A stretch of DNA of 46,023 nt from Acidimicrobiia bacterium (GCA_009843865.1 VYCQ01000008.1:1-46023), one strand, 5' to 3'. Counted from the stretch's first letter, positions 17,789 to 26,540 are shown. Notes: generated by a model from the sequence alone, not told the origin. Numbers and translations are program-made.

Positions 17789-18562
17789 ATGTCTCGCTCT
17801 GAAGATGTGGCACGTATTGCCCAAGCCCTAGCTGTTGCCGACGAGGTATTGGCGCGATTTACTCCCGGTGCCATTGATGCTGTACAAAAAGAAAACGGCG
17901 GGCCGCTAACCGAGGCCGACACCGCTGTAAATGAAGCCTTAGCTGAGGTGCTGCGAACCGGCAACGAAGGTTGGCTGTCTGAAGAAAACGTGGATTCAAA
18001 AGATCGTCTCAGCAAAGCTAGGGTGTGGGTGGTTGACCCTATTGATGGCACGCGCGAGTTCGTCAACGGTGTTCCCGAATGGTGTGTCTCTATAGGGCTG
18101 ATAGAACACGGCGTGCCAGTGGCGGGAGGGGTGTTGAGCCCGCCAAACAACCAACTATTTCTAGGCTCAGATGAGACCGGCGTGCAGTGCAACGGCGCGC
18201 CTACCCGCACAACCGACACAGCAGATCTCATAGGTGCAGTGGTGTTGGCTTCACATAGCGAACTGCGCCGCGGCGAATGGGCTCGATTTGCAGAATGCTC
18301 AATCTCAATACGGCCTATGGGATCGGTTGCATACAAATTAGCTATGGTAAGCGCTGGTATGGCCGATGCTACTTGGACGCTGGCACCCAAAAACGAATGG
18401 GATATCGCAGGTGGGGCTGCACTGGTGCAAGCAGCTGGAGGAAGAGTGTTTGGCACAAAGGGCAAACAAGTGAGGTTCAACCAGGCCAATACGCGCTTAG
18501 ACAACGTCGTAGCAACCACCCCTGGATTGTGCGAGCAGGTTAAAAACTTGCTCTGGCCATAG
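17789..18562 (+). CDS. CysQ/inositol monophosphatase-family phosphatase
   Basis: This is a Mg-dependent, lithium-sensitive type phosphatase fold. The metal-binding motifs are all present: [10 protein letters not shown] and [23 protein letters not shown] (DPxDGT), and [23 protein letters not shown] together with PEWCVSIGL favours 3'(2'),5'-bisphosphate nucleotidase (CysQ) over inositol monophosphatase, but this is not certain. ATG 17789 gives 257 residues; a TTG at 17753 lies inside the 37-bp repeat. CysQ would recycle PAP from sulfate assimilation. It is followed after 13 bp by nucS. Confidence 0.85.
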   Translation: MSRSEDVARIAQALAVADEVLARFTPGAIDAVQKENGGPLTEADTAVNEALAEVLRTGNEGWLSEENVDSKDRLSKARVWVVDPIDGTREFVNGVPEWCVSIGLIEHGVPVAGGVLSPPNNQLFLGSDETGVQCNGAPTRTTDTADLIGAVVLASHSELRRGEWARFAECSISIRPMGSVAYKLAMVSAGMADATWTLAPKNEWDIAGGAALVQAAGGRVFGTKGKQVRFNQANTRLDNVVATTPGLCEQVKNLLWP

Positions 18563-18575
18563 ATTAAGCATCGCT

Positions 18576-19235
18576 ATGAGGCTGGTGATTGCTAAGTGTG
18601 CGGTGGACTACGAAGGGCGGCTGGGGGCACATCTTCCTGAAGCGATTCGACTCATTATGATTAAGGCCGATGGCTGCGTGGCCATCCACGCTGATGGTGG
18701 GGCCTATAAACCGCTTAATTGGATGAATGCCCCTAACCTATTAATAGAACACGATGGAGTTTGGACGGTCACAAATCCTGCTGGAGAAAAGCTGACCATC
18801 ACAATCAATGAGTTCATCTCAGATTCATCACACGACCTAGGCCAAGACCCTGGACTTGATAAAGATGGTGTAGAAGCCCATCTTCAAGAGCTGTTGGCTG
18901 CTTCACCTGAGGTTTTGGGTAGCGGCTTTCGCTTGGTGCGCCGCGAGTACCCTACTCAGGTTGGCCCAGTTGATTTGCTGTGTCGTGATGCGAACGGCCA
19001 CGCCGTAGCGATAGAGATAAAACGGCGAGGCGAAATCGCCGGAATTGAACAGCTCACCCGCTATCTGGAGTTCTTAAACCATGATCCAGCACTGGCACCT
19101 GTGCAGGGCATTCTGGCGGCGCAGAGTATCCGCCCCCAAGCTCGAGCTCTCGCTATAGATCGAGGTATCCAGTGTTTAGAAATCGACTACGACCTGTTAC
19201 GAGGTATTCAACCCAACCAAACTTCGTTGTTTTGA
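18576..19235 (+). CDS. nucS: Mismatch-specific endonuclease NucS/EndoMS
   Basis: The protein of 219 residues matches actinobacterial NucS closely by eye: [23 protein letters not shown] at the start, [21 protein letters not shown] in the N-terminal DNA-binding beta-sandwich, and a RecB-like nuclease core with [10 protein letters not shown] and AIEIKRRGE (Asp, Glu-x-Lys). The C-terminus QTSLF is a sliding-clamp-binding motif, as known for this family. NucS replaces MutS/MutL for mismatch repair in most actinobacteria by making double-strand breaks at mismatches. The break-resection genes at the left of the window could act downstream of it. Confidence 0.93.
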   Translation: MRLVIAKCAVDYEGRLGAHLPEAIRLIMIKADGCVAIHADGGAYKPLNWMNAPNLLIEHDGVWTVTNPAGEKLTITINEFISDSSHDLGQDPGLDKDGVEAHLQELLAASPEVLGSGFRLVRREYPTQVGPVDLLCRDANGHAVAIEIKRRGEIAGIEQLTRYLEFLNHDPALAPVQGILAAQSIRPQARALAIDRGIQCLEIDYDLLRGIQPNQTSLF

Positions 19236-19320
19236 TCGTCAAAAAGTTCAGAACCCCGTTTTAGAAGATAGGGAATCAACAACAGGGCCGATAACCTGCA
19301 AAGTTGATAATGCACAAGAC

Positions 19321-19338
19321 CCCCTTAGCTAGAAGGGG
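19321..19338. terminator. Hairpin between nucS and the flavoprotein gene
   Basis: CCCCTT-AGCTAG-AAGGGG is a perfect 6-bp stem with a 6-nt loop, 85 bp after the nucS stop and 52 bp before the next start. No T-run follows, so a leader hairpin for the flavoprotein gene is equally possible. Confidence 0.35.
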
Positions 19339-19389
19339 ATACTCATCCCATGGTGCAAGTCCTATGACGCAAGTGAACAATACCAGTAC

Positions 19390-20613
19390 ATGACTCAGGT
19401 ATGGGATGCAGTAGTGGTGGGAGCGGGCCCGGCTGGATGTGCTGCGGCCATCACCCTGGCAAGAGCGGGCCATCAGGTGGTGGTGGTGGATCGGGCGCAT
19501 TTTCCACGCCCTAAAACATGCGGTGATGGGTTGACCACAGGAGCTTTACGACTTCTAGAGGGCCTAGGTCTAGATCCCAACCCAATCAGATCTTGGATGC
19601 CTGCACACAAAGTACACTTGCGCTCGCCTTCAGGTCGTCAAGTGGAGTTCGTTTTACCCCGAAACCGAGGACAGTTCGCAGCAGTGGTTCCACGCCTGGA
19701 ACTAGACAATGCTCTAGTGCAACGTGCCAAGGCTGAGGGTGTTGAAGTGATCGAAGGTTCAGCTTGTACAGGGGTAACCGAACGATCTGATCTCATAGAA
19801 ATTGCCCTGGCAGATAAGCCCGCTGTGCAGGCCAGCTACCTAATAGCTGCCGACGGCATGTGGTCACCCACTCGTAAATATTTGGGCTTGAGCCAAAATG
19901 GATACCGCGGAGAGTGGCATGCCTTTTGTCAATACTGGAACGATGTTTCACCTGCGGCCAGCCGCTCTGTGTGGGTTTGGTTCGAAGAGGAGATTTTACC
20001 CGGGTACATGTGGTTGTTCCCTCTGCCTGATGGGCGAGCCAACGTAGGATTCGGTATACGCCGCAACGGGAAAGTTTCAGTGAGCGACATGGGCAGCTTA
20101 TGGCAAAAGCTGCCCAAACGAGAGCACATCAGGGCTGTGATTGGCGACAATGCCACGCCTGAGATCAACCACAGGGCTTGGCCAATTCCCGCTTGCATAG
20201 ACAAGATTCCTCTCACCAGCCAAAGAACCATGTTTGCTGGTGATGCCGCCGCAGCCGCCGATCCAATGAGTGGAGAAGGCATTGCGCAGGCTCTGTTGAC
20301 TGGAATTGCTGCGGCCAATGCAATCATGGCTGGTGGTAACGCCGAAAACGTAATGGCTAGCTACCTACACTTGGTGCGCCGAGAGCTATTCGCAGATCAT
20401 CGTATGGCACGGCGCTTGGGGCGAATCATGCACACTCAAACTGGGGTTAGAGCAGCTATTCGCATCGCTGGGCTAAGCAGCTGGACGCGTCGCAACTTTG
20501 TCCGCTGGTTATTTGAGGATTATCCGCGTTCCATCTTGACCACCCCTAGCCGTTGGTCACGTAAGCCTTTCACCACCCCGGGCGCTTATCGTAAAACCAC
20601 CGTTGTCTCCTAA
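19390..20613 (+). CDS. Geranylgeranyl reductase-family FAD-dependent oxidoreductase
   Basis: The N-terminal Rossmann motif DAVVVGAGPAGCAAAITLARAG binds FAD, followed by VVVDRAHFPRPKTCGDGL, the typical PxxKxCGxG signature of geranylgeranyl-reductase-like flavoproteins. A second FAD motif FAGDAAAAADPMSGEGIAQALLTG lies near residue 280. The length of 407 residues fits. In actinobacteria such enzymes reduce prenyl chains of menaquinone or other isoprenoids; the substrate here is unknown. A nine-codon frame ends in an overlap with the start codon (19364-19393) and begins with the same four residues, MTQV. Confidence 0.85.
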   Translation: MTQVWDAVVVGAGPAGCAAAITLARAGHQVVVVDRAHFPRPKTCGDGLTTGALRLLEGLGLDPNPIRSWMPAHKVHLRSPSGRQVEFVLPRNRGQFAAVVPRLELDNALVQRAKAEGVEVIEGSACTGVTERSDLIEIALADKPAVQASYLIAADGMWSPTRKYLGLSQNGYRGEWHAFCQYWNDVSPAASRSVWVWFEEEILPGYMWLFPLPDGRANVGFGIRRNGKVSVSDMGSLWQKLPKREHIRAVIGDNATPEINHRAWPIPACIDKIPLTSQRTMFAGDAAAAADPMSGEGIAQALLTGIAAANAIMAGGNAENVMASYLHLVRRELFADHRMARRLGRIMHTQTGVRAAIRIAGLSSWTRRNFVRWLFEDYPRSILTTPSRWSRKPFTTPGAYRKTTVVS

Positions 20614-20662
20614 ACCTGGTGTAGATGCATTGAACCCTGAAGATCGTCAAAGCCCACGATTA

Positions 20663-21208
20663 ATGACCCAGATACAGGCAATGTCTCAGACACAGGCGGC
20701 TCTAGATGCCTTTGATAACAGCATCGAAGAGGTTTTTGTCAAGCTGCGGGGCAACCCTGTTGCCGACCGCTTGTTCTACACAGCCTCGGCTTTGGGAAAC
20801 TTCAGTCTTTTGTGGCATCTGTTGGCTTGGGCTGGGGCTCGTTCGCCACACGCACGACGCAATGCTAGGCGCGTGTCGGTGGCGTTGTTTGTGGAAGCGG
20901 CTCTGGTCAATGGGCCCATCAAAGCAACCTTTAACCGCTCTCGACCAGTGGCCAACCACAGCCACCCCCACCCTTTGCGTCAACCTCGAACCAGCAGCTT
21001 CCCAAGTGGGCATGCCAGCGCTGCTGTAGTAGCCGCTGTGTTGTTGTCGGAAACTAAACGTCAACGCTGGCCTCTATGGGGCGCAGCAGCAGTTGTAGCT
21101 GCTAGCAGAATACATGTGCGAATCCATCACGCTTCCGATGTGGCAGTCGGCGTTTTAGTAGGTGTCGTAATTGCACGACAGATCAAGAAGCTATGGCCCC
21201 TCCACTAA
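20663..21208 (+). CDS. PAP2-superfamily membrane phosphatase
   Basis: All three phosphatase motifs of the PAP2/bacterial acid phosphatase superfamily are present: KATFNRSRP, SSFPSGHASAA and ASRIHVRIHHASDV, with the catalytic His in the last. Hydrophobic stretches such as ALFVEAALVNG, WGAAAVVAA and VAVGVLVGVVIA suggest a membrane location. Likely substrates are phosphatidic acid or prenyl diphosphates, which would fit the preceding prenyl reductase-like gene. The start is uncertain: ATG 20663 (181 residues), ATG 20681, or TTG 20603 overlapping the upstream stop. Confidence 0.83.
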   Translation: MTQIQAMSQTQAALDAFDNSIEEVFVKLRGNPVADRLFYTASALGNFSLLWHLLAWAGARSPHARRNARRVSVALFVEAALVNGPIKATFNRSRPVANHSHPHPLRQPRTSSFPSGHASAAVVAAVLLSETKRQRWPLWGAAAVVAASRIHVRIHHASDVAVGVLVGVVIARQIKKLWPLH

Positions 21209-21270
21209 CAATCTCTATCCAGCAAGTTGACATCATTAGAAATTGTCACTCCCATCTGGATAATGGTGAT

Positions 21271-21456
21271 ATGAACAAACAATTAACTCTTATTGAGGTA
21301 CCAGGCAATTGGCGGATAGACAACCTCACCAAAGAAATCGGCCGTCGTGGACTAGCTAAAGCTCGCGCGGCGCTTAATCAAAGGCACCCCGCTTCTGGGT
21401 TGCTTAACGCAACATTTTCCACATCCCCTGACAGCAATCATCCCCAAGCTGCGTGA
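21271..21456 (+). CDS. Small conserved-looking protein
   Basis: The 61 residues begin MNKQLTLIEVPGNWRID and continue LTKEIGRRGLAKARAALNQ, an amphipathic basic helix, then a low-complexity tail. I do not know its function; the pattern is reminiscent of small uncharacterised actinobacterial proteins. An upstream ATG at 21193 in the same frame would overlap the PAP2 gene and add 26 residues. Its TGA overlaps the next start (TGATG), so the two are probably coupled. Confidence 0.55.
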   Translation: MNKQLTLIEVPGNWRIDNLTKEIGRRGLAKARAALNQRHPASGLLNATFSTSPDSNHPQAA

Positions 21457-22094
21457 TGGCCGCGGCTAACCTCCGCAACCCATCACTAGGCATCAATAGG
21501 CGAAATCTTCAATTGCAAGGTTTCGCGTGGCTACCTCTTGTGTTTTTTATATTTACGGTGCTTGCAACAACTTGTGTGCTGCTGAGCGGGTGCGGGTCTG
21601 ATGCCCAAAGCCTTCTCAACCAACTCAGCAGGGAAGCTGAGCCAGCAAGCAGCTCAACTATTGCGGGCGTAACAGCCACCATCGTGAGAGTGTTAGACGG
21701 CGACACGATAGATGTAAAGATTGCTGGCTACACAGAACGAGTAAGGCTCATCGGCATTGATACACCTGAGGCAACCGGCGGCATCTTGCCGACAGAATGC
21801 TACGGTGATGAAGCCAGCGATTTTACAAAATCATTGCTTCCAGTAGGTACTACTGTGCTTCTCACACGCGATAGCGAGATCCGCGATCGCTACGGCAGAC
21901 TGTTGGCCTATGTTCACCGTGCTCAAGACAACATGTTTGTAAATCTAGAGATCGTGGTCAACGGCTACGCTGATGTTTTAGTAATTGCTCCTAACACGAT
22001 CTACGCCAATCACTTTTTTGCAGCAGCTCAACAAGCCCGTGAACAGGGTCTAGGTCTTTGGAGTAAATGCGGTAGCGCCGATGTGACCATCTAG
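21456..22094 (+). CDS. Thermonuclease-like (SNase) lipoprotein
   Basis: A membrane segment (FVFFIF-type hydrophobic stretch) ends in a lipobox, VLLSGC, near residue 46. The mature part is a staphylococcal-nuclease fold: VRVLDGDTIDVKI (Ca-binding Asp), RVRLIGIDTPEATG (Arg and Asp), ECYGDEASDF (catalytic Glu replaced by this Cys-Tyr-Gly-Asp-Glu segment, as in many family members) and RDRYGRLLAYV (catalytic Arg). It is a probable secreted, lipid-anchored nuclease degrading extracellular DNA or RNA. ATG 21456 is chosen; GTG 21453 is one codon earlier. Confidence 0.87.
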   Translation: MAAANLRNPSLGINRRNLQLQGFAWLPLVFFIFTVLATTCVLLSGCGSDAQSLLNQLSREAEPASSSTIAGVTATIVRVLDGDTIDVKIAGYTERVRLIGIDTPEATGGILPTECYGDEASDFTKSLLPVGTTVLLTRDSEIRDRYGRLLAYVHRAQDNMFVNLEIVVNGYADVLVIAPNTIYANHFFAAAQQAREQGLGLWSKCGSADVTI

Positions 22095-22146
22095 ACAACC
22101 TTCTGAGAATCGTTTTAACACAGATGAAGCGGTAGCTTTTTGTCTA

Positions 22147-22980
22147 GTGACCGAATTATTAGAACGTCTTGGTGGCGCTCCTACTGATCGCGGCCTTATC
22201 ATCACTGCTGCGCATCTCGGGCAATCCCATGCCGCCAATGTAGCTATAGCCAAGTGTTTGGGTTCGGGTGCAGTCACGTCGACTGAGATGATGGTGCCCT
22301 GTGCTTGGGCCCGTGATGCTGCGGCCCGATTTGCTGATATGCCCATTGGCGTGAGCCTCACCCTTAACGCTGAGTTTGACAACTACCGCTGGGGCCCTAT
22401 CACCCAGGCACCTTCGCTGTTAGATGGCGATGGCGGTTTTCCTCGCACCTCAGCAGACTCTTGGGAACACAGCGACTTAGAAGAAGTGCAACGAGAATGC
22501 CGAGCCCAAATTGAACGGGCAAGCCAGTGGGGCTGTGATCTCACCCATCTCAGTACTTATACAAACACACTTCTGATGCGACCTGAATTTTTTGGTGCCT
22601 ACCTTGATTTGGCGCTAGAAATGCGCTTACCAATGCGTTTAGGTAGTGCTGCTGAAGAGCGTCGCGCAGGGTTCCCATTCCGCCGCTTAGCCAGTGAAGC
22701 AGGAGTACTAGCACCTGATTACTGCGTGCATATCACTAGCGACACCGTGCGCAAGCAATTAGAAGAGGTTTTAGAAAACCTTGATGTTGGGGTGACCGAA
22801 ATTGTTATAGCCCCTGCTCTTGACACACCCGAACTGCGAGCGATGGATCCCGGCTGGCTTTACCGAGTGGAGCAATATCTTCTTGTGGGCCATGACCATT
22901 GGCTGCCAAACACGATCAAACATACTCAAACTCAACTATTCAGCTACACCGACCTCCGCGACATTCAACGTAGTAGCTAA
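22147..22980 (+). CDS. ChbG/YdjC-family protein lacking the metal ligands (probable pseudoenzyme)
   Basis: The fold of a ChbG/YdjC carbohydrate deacetylase is recognisable over all 277 residues: RGLIITAAHLGQSHAAN, MPIGVSLTLNAEFDNYRWGP, DLTHLSTYTNTLLMRPEFF and ELRAMDPGWLYRVEQYLL. In active members these sites read ADD.G, GVHL, THxDSHxH and a C-terminal HP. Here the Asp pair is AAH and the three histidines are Ser, Tyr (in STYTN) and Ala (IAPALDTPE). The rest of the fold is intact and the frame is long, so this is not simple decay. It probably binds but does not hydrolyse. GTG 22147 is the start listed. Confidence 0.75.
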   Translation: MTELLERLGGAPTDRGLIITAAHLGQSHAANVAIAKCLGSGAVTSTEMMVPCAWARDAAARFADMPIGVSLTLNAEFDNYRWGPITQAPSLLDGDGGFPRTSADSWEHSDLEEVQRECRAQIERASQWGCDLTHLSTYTNTLLMRPEFFGAYLDLALEMRLPMRLGSAAEERRAGFPFRRLASEAGVLAPDYCVHITSDTVRKQLEEVLENLDVGVTEIVIAPALDTPELRAMDPGWLYRVEQYLLVGHDHWLPNTIKHTQTQLFSYTDLRDIQRSS

Positions 22981-23041
22981 AGCCTTACGAGCACGCGTAA
23001 AGCTAGTCAAACTCAAGTGCAATTTGCGCAATAATGACGCT

Positions 23042-23473
23042 TTAGAAGTCCGTGTGCTGGGCTAATGCCAAGCGATAAGCTGTGTATTCAGCTGAATCTA
23101 ACAACGGGCGCAGTCCAAATATCCAACGGGCGTAATCGCCCTCTAACTTCATTCGCCCGGACATATAGGCCAGATCAGGATGATCGCCAGCGGCTATCTC
23201 AGCCCGGGCATCGTAGTACTTATAGTTGATGCTTACGTCGGTTCTTGTTAGCTTCCCAGCACCCATCTCAGCGAGCCTGCCATCTTGCACCACCAGGTAA
23301 TAATGCACTTTATGAGCTAAAGCATCTGTGCCTGTCAAAACATCTGTGTCTAGCGAAACTTCAGAGATCACAAAGTTGGCAGAACAATTTACTCCTAGGC
23401 GCTCTGACCACTCAGAAGTGGTTTGGCGATTTAATTCGAACCAAGCCTCGCTTAGGTACTGAACGTTTTGCAT
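23042..23473 (-). CDS. SCP2 sterol-binding-like protein
   Basis: The protein of 143 residues has MQNVQYLSEAWFELNRQ at the N-terminus, a beta-rich middle and a C-terminal part with YMSGRMKLEGDYARWIFGLRPLL, which resembles SCP2-like lipid-carrier domains common in actinobacteria. ATG 23473 is 5 bp after the mca stop, so it is preferred over an ATG at 23575 inside mca. It is cotranscribed with mca and whiB. Function is unknown beyond likely binding of a hydrophobic ligand. Confidence 0.65.
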   Translation of the reverse strand: MQNVQYLSEAWFELNRQTTSEWSERLGVNCSANFVISEVSLDTDVLTGTDALAHKVHYYLVVQDGRLAEMGAGKLTRTDVSINYKYYDARAEIAAGDHPDLAYMSGRMKLEGDYARWIFGLRPLLDSAEYTAYRLALAQHTDF

Positions 23474-23477
23474 GCAG

Positions 23478-24329
23478 CTAAGCGATTCCAGCGAACAAAT
23501 CTGACTCGGGCATCTCAGAATCCACCAAGCTGCGCGCCAGTTCGTAATCTTCATACGGATAAGCCTCGGCCACATGATGATCGGCTAGGCCAAACCAGAA
23601 CTTAGATTCGGGATCTACTTGGGTTTGGTGCGCCAAAAGCGCCTTGGAGCGGCGGTCGAAGTATGCGGCACAATCAATGTGAGTAGTTATCGCCTCATCA
23701 TTGAACTCGCTCTCAAACCAGCGTTTTTCGTAGGGTGATTCTAAACCCAACTCCTTGTATTTGATATGCAAGGCACGAAGGCTTTTACCCGACCAAGTTA
23801 CATAGTACATCTTTAGCGGCTGCCAAGGATCACCGGCAGTGGTAAAAGCATCGGGATCGCCAGCAGCATCAAAAGCAGGACCGCTTATCTCAGCCACTCG
23901 AAGATGATCGGGATGACGGTAGCCATGTTGATTGGGCCCGTAGGTGACCATTACATGAGGTCGCTCAGCGCGGATGAAGGTCACCAGTCGTTCAACTGAC
24001 TCCTCAAATGAGGCCTGAGCAAAACAGCGAGGGTCGAAGTTGGTTTCGCTGTCTGCCATACCAGAATCTCGATACCCCAAGTAGTATACTTGACTGTATC
24101 CAAGGATGTCCGCTGCGGCAGCTAATTCCTGGCGACGCACCTCCTCAATATTCTCAAGCACCTCAGGACGATCCATGGCCGGGTTCAGAATCTCGCCCTC
24201 TTCACCCCCAGTGCAACATACAAGCGAGACCACAACGCCACGCTCGGAGTACATGGCTACAGTGGCTGACCCCTTAGAAGCCTCATCGTCAGGATGAGCG
24301 TGAACTGTGAGGAGTCGTAGCTCGTTCAG
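23478..24329 (-). CDS. mca: Mycothiol S-conjugate amidase (Mca)
   Basis: This is a zinc amidase that cleaves mycothiol conjugates to export toxins as mercapturic acids. The LmbE-fold zinc motif VHAHPDDEASKG (His12, Asp15) and HGYRHPDHLRV (third ligand) are present; Lys19 after the Glu favours Mca over MshB. The first in-frame ATG (24254) lies after the zinc motif, so it cannot be the true start. Reading back to a stop at 24407 I find no ATG, GTG or TTG. CTG 24329 is the best start, overlapping the whiB stop as CTGA and giving 283 residues, the family's usual size. Confidence 0.9.
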   Translation of the reverse strand: MNELRLLTVHAHPDDEASKGSATVAMYSERGVVVSLVCCTGGEEGEILNPAMDRPEVLENIEEVRRQELAAAADILGYSQVYYLGYRDSGMADSETNFDPRCFAQASFEESVERLVTFIRAERPHVMVTYGPNQHGYRHPDHLRVAEISGPAFDAAGDPDAFTTAGDPWQPLKMYYVTWSGKSLRALHIKYKELGLESPYEKRWFESEFNDEAITTHIDCAAYFDRRSKALLAHQTQVDPESKFWFGLADHHVAEAYPYEDYELARSLVDSEMPESDLFAGIA

Positions 24330-24628
24330 GCTGATTCTCGCTCGGTACGATGGCGACGTAAACCAATAACCGGAGTGGATGGGGCAAAGCCTGCTTCGGC
24401 TCGCTCAATTTCAGATTCGCCACCCCAGAACCCAAGCTCACGCTGGTCGCGAGCCCAAGAGCGGCACGCTCGAATTACAACGCATTCCCCGCATATTCTT
24501 CGAGCAGCATTTTCACGTCTCTCTCGGGCAGAGGGGCGTTCACCTGCTGGCGGAAAGAACAGTTTGCTTCTTCCCGTACAGTTTGCGTTTTCCATCCACC
24601 AAGGACGAGGCTCCATTGCCATCTCCAC
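24326..24628 (-). CDS. WhiB-family iron-sulfur transcriptional regulator
   Basis: The protein of 100 residues carries the four Fe-S cysteines Cys17, Cys46, Cys49 and Cys55 (NCTGRSKLFFP, CGECVVIRAC) and a GFWGG turn, which defines the Wbl family. A basic C-terminal tail (GLRRHRTERES) may bind DNA. It overlaps the mca start and is probably coupled to it, so it may respond to redox state together with mycothiol-dependent detoxification (inference). In-frame ATG codons at 24628, 24622 and 24613 make the exact start uncertain. Confidence 0.92.
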   Translation of the reverse strand: MEMAMEPRPWWMENANCTGRSKLFFPPAGERPSARERRENAARRICGECVVIRACRSWARDQRELGFWGGESEIERAEAGFAPSTPVIGLRRHRTERESA

Positions 24629-24770
24629 CCATTGTCACCCGTTAGAATTCGGGACACAATCTATTGATCTTTGCTTCTGACAAACTGCACTTCAAACTGA
24701 CGCTTGAGTTGCTGTTTGTTCTTTAATAAAAGTTAGACGTTTCAACCAGACTCGTCACGATATCCTATAT

Positions 24771-24793
24771 GAATAGTTTTGATAAAACTATTC
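24771..24793. promoter_or_regulatory. Perfect 10-bp inverted repeat upstream of whiB
   Basis: GAATAGTTTT-GAT-AAAACTATTC lies 143 bp upstream of the whiB start, in the 262-bp gap 24629-24890. An outer imperfect pair, CCTATAT and ATATACTAGG, encloses it. No T-run follows on either strand, so an operator is more likely than a terminator for the beta-propeller gene. The rest of this gap is AT-rich and holds no gene that I can see. Confidence 0.45.
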
Positions 24794-24890
24794 CTAAACG
24801 AGATATACTAGGAAATGTGCTGACCAGAGCAGCTCAAACTGTACGAAATGATGTTGGACGCTAGAAGCATGGTCTATGGTTGACGGTTGG

Positions 24891-26540
24891 TTAGTGGTCG
24901 CCGACAGCGTATACGCCACCTTGCCGGTCGCCTACATAGATCACCCCTTCCCAAACTGCTGGGGTGGACTCAATACAACCTCCCAGCGTCACTTGCCACA
25001 GTTCAGGTGGCTCTGCTTGCGGTTCGGAAATGTCGTAGCCGTAGAGCGTTCCGTTGCAGTCGGCTTGGATCAGCACCTCATCAATCACCACCGGTGACGA
25101 CCATATTGGTCCGCCTAGTCGTTTACGCCACAATACCTCGCCGGTAGCGCGACTCAGAGCATACAAATAGCCAGCACTGGTGGGGACATACACAACCTGC
25201 TCGGTGAGGGCCGCCGTAGCCCACACCCCATCGCTGGTGGCTGAGCGCAGATCAACCGCCCATACTAAAGGGTCGTCAGAGGCGGGGTTGAGCTTAAGCA
25301 TCTGACCTAGCTGCTGGCTGCGTGCGGTGCCTCTCTCATACTCCACCCCCACGTATATGTAGCCCTCGCCATCTGCTATTACGGTGGCATCCACATCATC
25401 TCCCACCCAGTAACGAAACACACGCTCGGGATCACGACCCTCGGCTAAACCAGAGATGTCCCACCCCTGCACCAGACCCCCTGAGTTGCCGAAATACAAG
25501 GTGTTGCCGATCACCGTCATACCACCTTCAATGGACACGTTGTTATCACCCAGCACATTCAGAAGCTCTTGATCCCAGCCGGGACTGTGAAACACCAATT
25601 CGGGATCAACCACCACTAGTCCATCGGAGTCGTAGCTGCGGTTCAGCTTGATGATTAAAAATTGGCTGTTCTCGCCCCCTTGGAACAGGTAGTCCTTTAG
25701 CACCAGCGAAGCACCGTCCCAGTCATTGTTCCAGACCGTGGGTGCAACATCATAAGCGCTTAGCCTCCACAGCTCGGTAGGTTCGGAGCGGTCAAAGGCA
25801 AGAATCCTGAAATAGTTGTCGCGCGAGCCGAAGTACACCAGCGGGAAACCATCGGGATCAATCGTCACTGATCCCTTCACCAAATCGCCCACCACATACT
25901 CGGGCAACCATTGCTGGCCCGTTGTAGCATCCAAAAAATGAACCCCAGGAGCAAAAGTGCCCACGACCACCCTAGTGCGGCCTTTCCAGTTATCGATAAT
26001 TGCTGGCTGTCCCGTCCAGCCAGTGCCACACCATAACGTCACTCCTTGAGTCCAACTAGTTGGTGAGCACAGGTCTAGCTGTGGCGTGCCAGCAAAATGC
26101 CACAGCACTTCGGGAGAAAGCGGTGCTGGCCCGGTGCCATAAAAAGTGCGTGTGGGATTGCCGCGAAAGGTAAGCAATCCATTCATCGTGCCATAGGGCT
26201 TGCCTACCGATGCCGGATCTACCCAGCCTGCATATGTCTTATTAATAGGTTCAAGTGCTGGCTGAGCGGATACAACAGTTGGTGTTGGCTGCGCGATTAC
26301 CCGAGGTGTTGGTATTTGATGTGTTGGCTGAGGAGTCAAATGAGGAGTTGCCATAGGCGTGGGTTGTAACGATAAAGCTGGCAAATCAGGTGCTGTTAGG
26401 GTTGCAGGGTGTTCTGGAGAACTAACCAGCACCGTATCCTTAACGTTAGATCGCAAGGTTTGAGTTAACAAGAGAGCTGCTGCGGCCACAGCCATCAGCA
26501 GAGCCGCAGCAGCCCAGGCTTGTCGATTGCCCACCTTCAT
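24891..26540 (-). CDS. Membrane-anchored PQQ-type beta-propeller protein
   Basis: An N-terminal membrane anchor (AAALLMAVAAAALLLTQTL) is followed by a long Pro/Thr-rich linker (PTPMATPHLTPQPTHQIP) and then a beta-propeller of outer-surface type. Blades are seen as repeated patterns such as GVHFLDATTGQQW, LVYFGSRDNYFRILAFD, TLYFGNSGGLVQGWD, GYLYALSRATGEVLWRKRLGG and GTLYGYDISEP, ending with VIYVGDRQGGVYAVGDH. It is probably a surface scaffold or sensor; no catalytic motif is clear. ATG 26540 after AGGGTG is preferred; an earlier start at 26564 is possible. It is read toward whiB, 262 bp away. Confidence 0.75.
   Translation of the reverse strand: MKVGNRQAWAAAALLMAVAAAALLLTQTLRSNVKDTVLVSSPEHPATLTAPDLPALSLQPTPMATPHLTPQPTHQIPTPRVIAQPTPTVVSAQPALEPINKTYAGWVDPASVGKPYGTMNGLLTFRGNPTRTFYGTGPAPLSPEVLWHFAGTPQLDLCSPTSWTQGVTLWCGTGWTGQPAIIDNWKGRTRVVVGTFAPGVHFLDATTGQQWLPEYVVGDLVKGSVTIDPDGFPLVYFGSRDNYFRILAFDRSEPTELWRLSAYDVAPTVWNNDWDGASLVLKDYLFQGGENSQFLIIKLNRSYDSDGLVVVDPELVFHSPGWDQELLNVLGDNNVSIEGGMTVIGNTLYFGNSGGLVQGWDISGLAEGRDPERVFRYWVGDDVDATVIADGEGYIYVGVEYERGTARSQQLGQMLKLNPASDDPLVWAVDLRSATSDGVWATAALTEQVVYVPTSAGYLYALSRATGEVLWRKRLGGPIWSSPVVIDEVLIQADCNGTLYGYDISEPQAEPPELWQVTLGGCIESTPAVWEGVIYVGDRQGGVYAVGDH

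Noticed and set aside
17668..18519. - strand frame of 283 codons with a repeated LRYILKSSPTN peptide
   Set aside because: The repeated peptide comes only from the 37-bp DNA duplication, and the frame lies opposite the clearly real CysQ-like gene.
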